Shown piece after piece: positions 23,201-34,911 of a DNA stretch of 64,000 nucleotides (within the stretch, counting starts at the first letter, position 1; each line of letters starts with the position of its first letter). The DNA is taken from the NCBI GenBank assembly GCA_024500155.1, contig CM044858.1, positions 24,539,795 through 24,603,794 of the forward strand, read 5' to 3'. The translations under genes were made by a program, and so were the position numbers. The notes beneath the pieces are model-generated. The model saw only the letters and a list, made by a program, of their open reading frames with translations, made no database searches and had not been told where the DNA came from. This stretch comes from Chenopodium formosanum (Eukaryota; Streptophyta; Magnoliopsida; Caryophyllales; Amaranthaceae).

Positions 23201-24480
23201 CAATTGACTTTCATTTGATTCAAAAAGCTTTGTTTGACTGTGTTTGACTTTTATTTGATTCTAAAAGCTTTCCTGAAAGTGTTTGACTTTCATTTGACTA
23301 AATTAGCTTTGTTGAATGTGTTTGATTTTCATTTGATTAAATTAGCACTGTAGAATGCAATTGACTTTCATTTGATTCAAAAAGCTTAGTTTGAATGTAT
23401 TTGACTTTCATTTGATTCTAAAAGATTTGTTGAAAGTGTTTGACTTTCATTTGACTCAATTAGCTTAGTTGAATGCATTTGACTTTCATTTGATTCTAAA
23501 AGCTTTGTTTGAATGTGTTTGAATTTCGTTTGACTCAATTAGCTTTGTTGATTGTGTTTGACTTTCATTTGACCGAATTTGAATTATGGAATGCAATTGA
23601 CTTTTATTTGATTTAAAAAGCTTTGTTTGAATGTATTTGACTTTCATTTGATTCTAAAAGCTTTATGGAAATTGTTTGACTTTCATTTGACTCAATTAGC
23701 TTTGTTAAATGCATTTGACTTTCATTTGATTCAAAAAGCTTTGTTTGAATGTGTTTAACTTTAATTTGACTCAATTAGCTTTGATGAATGTGTTTGACTT
23801 TCATTTGACTCAATTAGAATTGTGGAATGCAATTGACTTTCATTTGATTCAAAATGCTTTGTTTGAATGTATTTGACTTTCATTTGATTCTCAAATCTTT
23901 TTTGAAAGTGTTTGACTTTCATTTGACTCAATTAGATTTGTTGAATGCGTTTGACTTTCATCTTATTAAAAAAGCTTTGTTTGAATGTGTTTGACTTTAA
24001 GCTGACTAAATTAGCTTTATTGAATGTGTTTCACTTTCATTTGACTCAATTAGCATTGGGAAATGCAATTGAATTTCATTTGATTCAAAAAGCTTTGTTT
24101 GAATGTGTTTGACTTTCATTTGACTCAATTAGCTTTGTTGAAAGGGTTTGACTTTCATTTGACTCAATTAGCATTGTGGAATCCAATTGACTTTCATTTA
24201 GTTCAAAAAGCTTTGTTTGAACGGATTTGACTTTCATTTGAATCTAAAAGCTTTGTTGATAGTGTTTGACTTTCATTTGACTCAATTAGCTTTGTCGAAT
24301 GAATTTGACTTTCATTTGATTCAAAAAGCTTTGTTTGAATGTGTTTGACTTTCATTTGACTCAATTAGCTTCGTTGAATGTGTTTGACTTTCATTTGATT
24401 CAATTAGCATTGTGAATGCAATTGACTTTCATTTGATTCAAAAAGCTTTGTTTGAATGTATTTGACTTTAATTTGACTCA
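23170..24480. repeat. Patch of the right-end HOR family inside the middle of the array
   Basis: A series of rare variants matches 58.1-59.0 kb at an offset of 34,892 bp and 60.8-62.0 kb at 37,602 bp. These are a GTTTGACTGTG tail (GTTCGACTGTG in the other copies; core at 23229, 58121, 60831), GACCGAATTTGAATTATGG (23571, 58463, 61173), a CATCTTATTAAAAAAGC monomer with GCTGAC after it (GCTGAC at 24001, 61603) and GGAATCCAATTG (ATCC at 24181, 61744). One 39-bp monomer present near 24,130 is absent from the 61.7-kb copy. Sequence on both sides belongs to other families. Confidence 0.86.
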
Positions 24481-24810
24481 ATTAGCTTTGTGCATTTGAC
24501 TTTCATTTTATTCAAAAAGCTTTGTTTGAATGTGTTTGACTTTTGTTTGATTCAATTACCTTTATTGATTGTGTTTGACTTTCATTTGACTTAATTATCA
24601 TTGTGGAATGCAATTGACTTTCATCTAATTCAAAAAGCTTTGTTTGAATGTATTTGACTTTCATTTGATTCTAAAAGCATTGTTCAAAGTGTTTGACTTT
24701 CATTTGACTCGATTTGCTTAGTTGAATGCATTTGACTTTCATTTGATTCAAAAAGCTTTGTTTAAATGTGTTTGACTTTCGTTTGACTCAATTAGCTTTG
24801 TTGATTGTGT
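24480..24810. repeat. Short linker of mixed monomers
   Basis: Satellite monomers continue, including a shortened AGCTTTGTGCATTTGAC monomer near 24,485 and a GACTTAATTATCATTGTGG monomer near 24,590 that resembles 62,630. The stretch lies between the right-end-family patch and the first 6.4-kb HOR copy. Confidence 0.65.
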
Positions 24811-27800
24811 TTCACTCTAATTTGACTCAATTAGCATTGTGTAATGCAATTGACTTTCATTTGATTCAAAAAGCTTTGTTTGAATGTGTTTGAGTTTCGT
24901 TTGACTCAATTAGCTTTGTTGATTGTGTTTGACTTTCATTTGATTCTAAAAGCTTTTTGAAAGTGTTTGACTTTCATTTGACTCATTAAGCTTTGTTGAA
25001 TGCATTTGACTTTCATTTAATTCAAAAAGCTTTGTTTGAATGTGTTTAACTTTCATTTGACTCAATTAGCTTTGTTGAATGTGTTTGACTTTCATTTGAT
25101 TCAATTTGCACTTTGGAAAGCAATTGACTTTCATTTAATTCAAAAAGCTTTGTTTGTATTTATTTGACTTTCATTTTATTCTAAAAGCTTTGTTGAAAGT
25201 GTTTGACTTTCATTTGACTCATTAACCTTTGTTGAATGCATTTGACTTTCATTTATTTCAAAAAGCTTTGTTTGAATGTGTTTAACTTTCATTTGACTCA
25301 ATTAGCTTTGTTGAATTTGTTTGACTTTCATTTGACTCTATTAGCATTGTGGAATGCAATTGACTTTCATTTGATTCAAAAAGCTTTGTTTAAATGTATT
25401 TGACTTTCATTTGATTCTAAAAGCTTTGTTGAAAGTGTTTGACTTTCATTTGACTCAATTAGATTTGTTGAATGCGTTTGACTTTCATTTTATTCAAAAA
25501 GCTTTGTTTGAATGTGTTTGACTTTAAGTTGACTAAATTAGCTTTGTTGAATGTGTTTGACTTTCATTTGACTCAATTAGCATTGGGAAATGTAATTGAC
25601 TTTCATTTGATTCAAAAAGCTTTGTTTGAATGTATTTGACTTTCATTTGATTCTAAAAGCTTTTTAAAAGTGTTTGACTTTCATTTGACTCATTAAGCTT
25701 TGTTGAATGCATTTGACTTTCATTTGATTCAAAAAGCTTTGTTTGAATGTGTTTAACTTTCATTTAACTCAATTAGCTTTGTTGAATGTGTTTGACTTTC
25801 ATTTGTTTCAATTAGCACTATGGAATGCAATTGACTTTCATTTAACTCAAAAAGCTTTGTTTGTATTTATTTGACTTTCATTTGATTCTAAAAGCTTTGT
25901 TGAAAGTGTTTGACTTTCATTTGACCCATTAAGCTTTGTTGAATGCATTTGACTTTCATTTATTTCAAAAAGCTTTGTTTGAATGTGTTTAACTTTCATT
26001 TGACTCAATTAGCTTTGTTGAATTTGTTTCACTTTCATTTGACCCTATTAGCATTGTGGAATGCAATTGACTTTCATTTGATTCAAAAAGCTTTGTTTGA
26101 ATGTATTTGACTTTCATTTGATTCTAAAAGCTTTGTTGAAAGTGTTTGACTTTCATTTACCTCAATTAGATTTGTTGAATGCGTTTGACTTTCATTTTAT
26201 TCAAAAAGCTTAGTTGAATGGGTTTGACTTTCATTTGACTCAATTAGCATTGTGGAATGCAATGAACTTTCATTTGATTCAAAAAGCTTTGTTTGAATGT
26301 ATTTGACTTTCATTTGATTCTAAAAGCTTTGTTGAAAGTGTTTGACTTTCATTCGACTTAATTAGCTTAGTTGAATGCATTTGACTTTCATTTGATTCAA
26401 AAACCTTTGTTTGAATGTGTTTGAGTTTCGTTTGACTCAATTAGCTTTGTTGATTGTGTTTGACTTTCATTTGACTCAATTAGGATTGTGGAATGCAATT
26501 GACTTTCATTTGACTCAATTAGCATTGTGAAAAGCAATTGACTTTCATTTGATTCAAAAAGCTTTGTTTGAATGTATTTGACTTTCATTTGATTCTAAAA
26601 GCTTTTTGAAAGTGTTTGACTTTCATTTGACTCATTAAGCTTTGTTGAATGCATTTGACTTTCATTTCATTCAAAAAGCTTTGTTTGAATGTTTTTAACT
26701 TTCATTTGACTCAATTAGCTTTGTTGAATGTGTTTGACTTTCATTTGATTCAATTAGCACTGTGGAATGCAATTGACTTTCATTTAATTCAAAAAGCTTT
26801 GTTTATATTTATTTGACTTTCATTTGATTCTAAAAGCTTTGTTGAAAGTGTTTGACTTTCATTTGACTCATTAAGCTTTGTTGAATGCATTTGACTTTCA
26901 TTTATTTCAAAAAGCTTTGTTTGAATGTGTTTAACTTTCATTTGACTCAATTAGATTTGTTGAATTTGTTTCACTTTCATTTGACTCTATTAGCATTGTG
27001 GAATGCAATTGACTTTCATTTGACTCAATTAGCATTGTGAAAAGCAATTGACTTTCATTTGATTCAAAAATCTTTGTTTGAATGTATTTGACTTTCATTT
27101 GATTCTAAAAGCTTTTTGAAAGTGTTTGACTTTCATTTGACTCATTAAGCTTTGTTGAATACATTTGACTTTCATTTGATTCAAAAAGCTTTGTTTGAAT
27201 GTGTTTAACTTTCATTTGACTCAATTAGCTTTGTTGAATGTGTTTGACTTTCATTTGATTCAATTAGCACTGTGGAATGCAATTGAATTTCATTTAATTC
27301 AAAAAGCTTTGTTTTTATTTATTTGACTTTCATTTGATTCTAAAAGCTTTGTTGAAAGTGTTTGACTTTCATTTGACTCATTAAGCTTTGTTGAATGCAT
27401 TTGACTTTCATTTATTTCAAAAAGCTTTGTTTGAATGTGTTTAACTTTCATTTGACTCAATTAGCTTTGTTGAATTTGTTTGACTTTCATTTGACTCTAT
27501 TAGCATTGTGGAATGCAATTGACTTTCATTTGATTCAAAAAGCTTTGTTTGAATGTATTTGACTTTCATTTGATTCTAAAAGCTTTGTTGAAAGTGTTTG
27601 ACTTTCATTTGACTCAATTAGATTTGTTGAATGCGTTTGACTTTTATTTTATTCAAAAAGCTTTGTTTGAATGTGTTTGACTTTAAGTTGACTAAATTAG
27701 CTTTATTGAATGCGTTTGACTTTCATTTGACTCAATTAGCATTGGGAAATGCAATTGACTTTCATTTGATTCAAAAAGCTTTGTTTGAATGTATTTGACT

Positions 27801-30800
27801 TTCATTTGATTCTAAAAGCTTTGTTGAAAGTGTTTGACTTTCATTTGACTCATTAAGCTTTGTTGAATGCATTTGACTTTCATTTATTTCAAAAAGCTTT
27901 GTTTGAATGTGTTTAACTTTCATTTGACTCAATTAGATTTGTTGAATTTGTTTCACTTTCATTAGACTCTATTAGCATTGTAGAATGCAATTGACTTTCA
28001 TTGGATTCAAAAAGCTTTGTTTGAATGTGTTTGACTTTCATTTGACTCAATTAGCTTTGTTGAAAGTGTTTGACTTTCATTTGACTCAATTAGCATTGTG
28101 GAATGCAATTGACTTTCATTTGATTCAAAAAGCTTTGTTTGAATGTGTTTGACTTTCATTTGGCTCAATTAGCTTAGTTGAATGGGTTTGACTTTCATTT
28201 GACTCAATTAGCATTGTGGAATGCAATGAACTTTCATTTGATTCAAAAAGCTTTGTTTGAATGTATTTGACTTTCATTTGATTCTGAAAGCTTTGTTGAA
28301 AGTGTTTGACTTTCATTCGACTTAATTAGCTTAGTTGAATGCTTTTGACTTTCATTTGATTCAAAAAGCTTTGTTTGAATGTGTTTGAGTTTCGTTTGAC
28401 TCAATTACCTTTGTTGATTGTGTTTGACTTTCATTTGACTCAATTAGCATTGTGGAATGCAATTGATTTTCATTTGACTCAATTAGAATTGTGAAAAGCA
28501 ATTGACTTTCATTTGATTCTAAAAGCTTTTTGAAAGTGTTTGACTTTCATTTGACTCATTAAGCTTTGTTGAATGCATTTGACTTTCATTTGATTCAAAA
28601 AGCTTTGTTTGAATGTGTTTAACTTTCGTTTGACTCAATTAGCTTTGTTGCTTGTGTTTGACTTTCATTTGACTCAATTAGCATTGTGGAATGCAATTGA
28701 CTTTCATTTGACTCAATTAGCATTGTGAAAAGCAATTGACTTTCATTTGATTCAAAAACCTTTGTTTGAATGTATTTGACTTTCATTTGATTCTAAAAGC
28801 TTTGTTGAAAGTGTTTGACTTTCATTTGACTCATTAAGCTTTGTTGAATGCATTTGACTTTCATTTATTTCAAAAAGCTTTGTTTGAATGTGTTTAACTT
28901 TCATTTGACTCAATTAGCTTTGTTGAATTTGTTTGACTTTCATGTGACTCTATTAGCATTGTGGAATGCAATTGACTTTCATTTGATTCAAAAAGCTTTG
29001 TTTGAATGTATTTGACTTTCATTTGATTCTAAAAGCTTTGTTGAAAGTGTTTGACTTTCATTTGACTCAATTAGATTTGTTGAATGCGTTTGACTTCCAT
29101 TTTATTCAAAAAGCTTTGTTTGAATGTGTTTGACTTTAAGTTGACTAAATTAGCTTTGTTGAATGTGTTTGACTTTCATTTGACTCAATTAGCATTGGGA
29201 AATGCAATTGACTTTCATTTGATTCAAAAAGCTTTGTTTGAATGTATTTGACTTTCATTTGATTCTAAAAGCGTTGTTGAAAGTGTTTGACTTTCATTTG
29301 ACTCAATTAGATTTGTTGAATGCGTTTGACTTTCATTTTATTCAAAAAGCTTTGTTTGAATGTGTTTGACTTTAAGTTGACTAAATTAGCTTTGTTGAAT
29401 GTGTTTGACTTTCATTTGACTCAATTAGCATTGGGAAATGCAATTGACTTTCATTGGATTCAAAAAGTTTTGTTTGAATGTTTTTGACTTTCATTTTGAC
29501 TCAATTAGCTTTGTTGAAAGTGTTTGACTTTCATTTGACTCAATTAGCATTGTGGAATGCAATTGAGTTTCATTTGATTCAAAAAGCTTTGTTTGAATGT
29601 GTTTGACTTTCATTTGGCTCAATTAGCTTAGTTGAATGGGTTTGACTTTCATTTGACTCAATTAGCATTGTGGAATGCAATGAACTTTCATTTGATTCAA
29701 AAAGCTTTGTTTTAATGTATTTGACTTTCATTTGATTCTAAAAGCTTTGTTGAAAGTGTTTGACTTTCGTTCGACTTAATTAGCTTAGTTGAATGCATTT
29801 GACTTTTATTTGATTCAAAAAGCTTTGTTTGAATGTGTTTGAGTTTCGTTTGACTCAATTAGCTTTGTTGATTGTGTTTGACTTTCATTTGACTCAATTA
29901 GCATTGTGGAATGCAATTGACTTTCGTTTGACTCAATTAGCATTGTGAAAAGCAATTGACTTTCATTTGATTCAAAAAGCTTTGATTGAATGTATTTGAC
30001 TTTCATTTGATTCTAAAAGCTTTGTTGAAAGTGTTTGACTTTCATTCGACTTAATTAGCTTAGTTGAATGCATTTGACTTTCATTGGATTCAAAAAGCTT
30101 TGTTTGAATGTGTTTGACTTTCATTTTGACTCAATTAGCTTTGTTGAAAGTGTTTGACTTTCATTTGACTCAATTAGCATTGTGGAATGCAATTGAGTTT
30201 CATTTGATTCAAAAAGCTTTGTTTGAATGTGTTTGACTTTCATTTGGCTCAATTAGCTTAGTTGAATGGGTTTGACTTTCATTTGACTCAATTAGCATTG
30301 TGGAATGCAATGAACTTTCATTTGATTCAAAAAGCTTTGTTTTAATGTATTTGACTTTCATTTGATTCTAAAAGCTTTGTTGAAATTGTTTGACTCTCAT
30401 TTGACTCATTAAGCATTGTTGAATGCATTTGACTTTCCTTTATTTCAAAAAGCTTTGTTTGAATGTGTTTAACTTTCATTTGACTCAATTAGCTTTGTTA
30501 AATTTGTTTGACTTTCATTTGACTCTATTAGCATTGTGGAATGCAATTGACTTTCATTTGATTCAAAAAGCTTTGTTTGAATGTATTTGACTTTCATTTG
30601 ATTCTAAAAGCTTTGTTGAAAGTGTTTGACTTTCATTTGACTCAATTAGATTTGTTGAATGCGTTTGACTTTAATTTTATTCAAAAAGCTTTGTTTGAAT
30701 GTGTTTGACTTTAAGTTGACTAAATTAGCTTTGTTGAATGTTTTTGACTTTCATTTGACTCAATTAGCATTGGGAAATGCAATTGACTTTCATTTGATTC

Positions 30801-31215
30801 AAAAAGCTTTGTTTGAATGTATTTGACTTTCATTTGATTCTAAAAGCTTTGTTGAAAGTGTTTGACTTTCATTTGACTCAATTAGATTGGTTGAATGCGT
30901 TTGACTTTCATTTTATTCAAAAAGCTTTGTTTGAATGTGTTTGACTTTAAGTTGACTAAATTAGCTTTGTTGAATGTGTTTGACTTTCATTTGACTCAAT
31001 TAGCATTGGGAAATGCAATTGACTTTCATTGGATTCAAAAAGCTTTGTTTGAATATGTTTGACTTTCATTTGACTCAATTAGCTTTGTTGAAAGTGTTTG
31101 ACTTTCATTTGACTCAATTAGCATTGTGGAATGCAATTGACTTTCATTTGATTCAAAAAGCTTTGTTTAAATGTGTTTGACTTTCGTTTGACTCAATTAG
31201 CTTTGTTGATTGTGT
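24811..31215. repeat. 6.4-kb HOR copy A (6,405 bp)
   Basis: The unit is phased by me on the rare TTCACTCTAATTTGAC monomer, found at 24811, 31216, 34912 and 41238. Other shared landmarks in order are GACCCTATTAGC (26043), the GAGTTTCGTTTGAC heptamer (26.4 kb), CAAAAATCTTTG (27071), a TTGCTTGTG tail (28651), AAAAGCGTTG (29271) and TTAAGCATTGTTG with CTTTCCTTTATTTC (30411). This copy lacks one 40-bp T2 monomer near 28,510 that copies C and D have. It is about 163 monomers long. Confidence 0.87.
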
Positions 31216-34200
31216 TTCACTCTAATTTGACTCAATTAGCATTGTGTAATGCAATTGACTTTCATTTGATTCAAAAAGCTTTGTTTGAATGTGTTTGAGT
31301 TTCGTTTGACTCAATTAGCTTTGTTGATTGTGTTTGACTTTCATTTGATTCTAAAAGCTTTTTGAAAGTGTTTGACTTTCATTTGACTCATTAAGCTTTG
31401 TTGAATGCATTTGACTTTCATTTAATTTAAAAAGCTTTGTTTGAATGTGTTTAACTTTCATTTGACTCAATTAGCTTTGTTGAATGTGTTTGACTTTCAT
31501 TTGATTCAATTTGCACTTTGGAAAGCAATTGACTTTCATTTAATTCAAAAAGCTTTGTTTGTATTTATTTGACTTTTATTTTATTCTAAAAGCTTTGTTG
31601 AAAGTGTTTGAATTTCATTTGACTCATTAAGCTTTGTTGAATGCATTTGACTTTCATTTATTTCAAAAAGCTTTGTTTGAATGTGTTTAACTTTCATTTG
31701 ACTCAATTAGCTTTGTTGAATTTGTTTGACTTTCATTTGACTCTATTAGCATTGTGGAATGCAATTGACTTTCATTTGATTCAAAAAGCTTTGTTTGAAT
31801 GTATTTGACTTTCATTTGATTCTAAAAGCTTTGTTGAAAGTGTTTGACTTTCATTTGACTCAATTAGATTTGTTGAATGCGTTTGACTTTCATTTTATTT
31901 AAAAAGCTTTGTTTGAATGTGTTTGACTTTAAGTTGACTAAATTAGCTTTGTTGAATGTGATTGACTTTCATTTGACTCAATTAGCATTGGGAAATGTAA
32001 TTGACTTTCATTTGATTCAAAAAGCTTTGTTTGAATGTATTTGACTTTCATTTGATTCTAAAAGCTTTTTGAAAGTGTTTGACTTTCATTTGACTCATTA
32101 AGCTTTGTTGAATGCATTTGACTTTCATTTGATTCAAAAAGCTTTGTTTGAATGTGTTTAACTTTCATTTAACTCAATTAGCTTTGTTGAATGTGTTTGA
32201 CTTTCATTTGTTTCAATTAGCACTATGGAATGCAATTGACTTTCATTTAACTCAAAAAGCTTTGTTTGTATTTATTTGACTTTCATTTGATTCTAAAAGC
32301 TTTGTTGAAAATGTTTGACTTTCATTTGACCCATTAAGCTTTGTTGAATGCATTTGACTTTCATTTATTTCAAAAAGCTTTGTTTGAATGTGTTTAACTT
32401 TCATTTGACTCAATTAGCTTTGTTGAATTTGTTTCACTTTCATTTGACCCTATTAGCATTGTGGAATGCAATTGACTTTCATTTGATTCAAAAAGCTTTG
32501 TTTGAATGTATTTGACTTTCATTTGATTCTAAAAGCTTTGTTGAAAGTGTTTGACTTTCATTTACCTCAATTAGATTTGTTGAATGCGTTTGACTTTCAT
32601 TTTATTCAAAAAGCTTAGTTGAATGGGTTTGACTTTCATTTGACTCAATTAGCATTGTGGAATGCAATGAACTTTCATTTGATTCAAAAAGCTTTGTTTG
32701 AATGTATTTGAATTTCATTTGATTCTAAAAGCTTTGTTGAAAGTGTTTGATTTTCATTTGACTCAATTAGATTTGTTGAATGCGTTTGACTTTCATTTTA
32801 TTCAAAAAGCTTTGTTTGAATGTGTTTGACTTTAAGTTGACTAAATTAGCTTTGTTGAATGTGTTTGACTTTCATTTGACTCAATTAGCATTGGGAAATG
32901 CAATTGACTTTCATTTGATTCAAAAAGCTTTGTTTGAATGTATTTGACTTTCATTTGATTCTAAAAGCGTTGTTGAAAGTGTTTGACTTTCATTTGACTC
33001 AATTAGATTTGTTGAATGCGTTTGACTTTCATTTTATTCAAAAAGCTTTGTTTGAATGTGTTTGACTTTAAGTTGACTAAATTAGCTTTGTTGAATGTGT
33101 TTGACTTTCATTTGACTCAATTAGCATTGGGAAATGCAATTGACTTTCATTGGATTCAAAAAGTTTTGTTTGAATGTGTTTGACTTTCATTTTGACTCAA
33201 TTAGCTTTGTTGAAAGTGTTTGACTTTCATTTGACTCAATTAGCATTGTGGATTGCAATTGAGTTTCATTTGATTCAAAAAGCTTTGTTTGAATTTGTTT
33301 GACTTTCATTTGGCTCAATTAGCTTAGTTGAATGGGTTTGACTTTCATTTGACTCAATTAGCATTGTGGAATGCAATGAACTTTCATTTGATTCAAAAAG
33401 CTTTGTTTTAATGTATTTGACTTTCATTTGATTCTAAAAGCTTTGTTGAAAGTGTTTGACTTTCGTTCAACTTAATTAGCTTAGTTGAATGCATTTGACT
33501 TTTATTTGATTCAAAAAGCTTTGTTTGAATGTGTTTGAGTTTCGTTTGACTCAATTAGCTTTGTTGATTGTGTTTGACTTTCATTTGACTCAATTATCAT
33601 TGTGGAATGCAATTGACTTTCGTTTGACTCAATTAGCATTGTGAAAAGCAATTGACTTTCATTTGATTCAAAAAGCTTTGATTGAATGTATTTGACTTTC
33701 ATTTGATTCTAAAAGCTTTGTTGAAAGTGTTTGACTTTCATTCGACTTAATTAGCTTAGTTGAATGCATTTGACTTTCATTGGATTCAAAAAGCTTTGTT
33801 TGAATGTGTTTGACTTTCATTTTGACTCAATTAGCTTTGTTGAAAGTGTTTGACTTTCATTTGACTCAATTAGCATTGTGGAATGCAATTGAGTTTCATT
33901 TGATTCAAAAAGCTTTGTTTGAATGTGTTTGACTTTCACTTGGCTCAATTAGCTTAGTTGAATGGGTTTGACTTTCATTTGACTCAATTAGCATTGTGGA
34001 ATGCAATGAACTTTTATTTGATTCAAAAAGCTTTGTTTTAATGTATTTGACTTTCATTTGATTCTAAAAGCTTTGTTGAAATTGTTTGACTCTCATTTGA
34101 CTCATTAAGCATTGTTGAATGCATTTGACTTTCCTTTATTTCAAAAAGCTTTGTTTGAATGTGTTTAACTTTCATTTGACTCAATTAGCTTTGTTAAATT

Positions 34201-34911
34201 TGTTTGACTTTCATTTGACTCTATTAGCATTGTGGAATGCAATTGACTTTCATTTAATTCAAAAAGCTTTGTTTGAATGTATTTGACTTTCATTTGATTC
34301 TAAAAGCTTTGTTGAAAGTGTTTGACTTTCATTTGACTCAATTAGATTTGTTGAATGCGTTTGACTTTAATTTTATTCAAAAAGCTTTGTTTGAATGTGT
34401 TTGACTTTAAGTTGACTAAATTAGCTTTGTTGAATGTGTTTGACTTTCATTTGACTCAATTAGCATTGGGAAATGCAATTGACTTTCATTTGATTCAAAA
34501 AGCTTTGTTTGAATGTATTTGACTTTCATTTGATTCTAAAAGCTTTGTTGAAAGTGTTTGACTTTCATTTGACTCAATTAGATTGTTTGAATGCGTTTGA
34601 CTTTCATTTTATTCAAAAAGTTTTGTTTGAATGTGTTTGACTTTAAGTTGACTAAATTAGCTTTGTTGAATGTGTTTGACTTTCATTTGACTCAATTAGC
34701 ATTGGGAAATGCAATTGACTTTCATTGGATTCAAAAAGCTTTGTTTGAATATGTTTGACTTTCATTTGACTCAATTAGCTTTGTTGAAAGTGTTTGACTT
34801 TCATTTGACTCAATTAGCATTGTGGAATGCAATTGACTTTCATTTGATTCAAAAAGCTTTGTTTAAATGTGTTTGACTTTCGTTTGACTCAATTAGCTTT
34901 GTTGATTGTGT
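31216..34911. repeat. 6.4-kb HOR copy B, internally shortened to 3,696 bp
   Basis: It follows copy A from the TTCACTCTAATTTGAC landmark for about 1,534 bp (CCC of GACCCTATTAGC at 32448), then jumps at about 32,750 to sequence equivalent to 29,054 of copy A (AAAAGCGTTG at 32967, AAGCATTGTTG at 34107). The missing part corresponds to 26,345-29,053, which is 2,709 bp or 69 monomers, exactly the difference between 6,405 and 3,696. The result is also readable as a 3,696-bp direct duplication of 29,054-32,749 onto 32,750-36,445. Confidence 0.87.
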
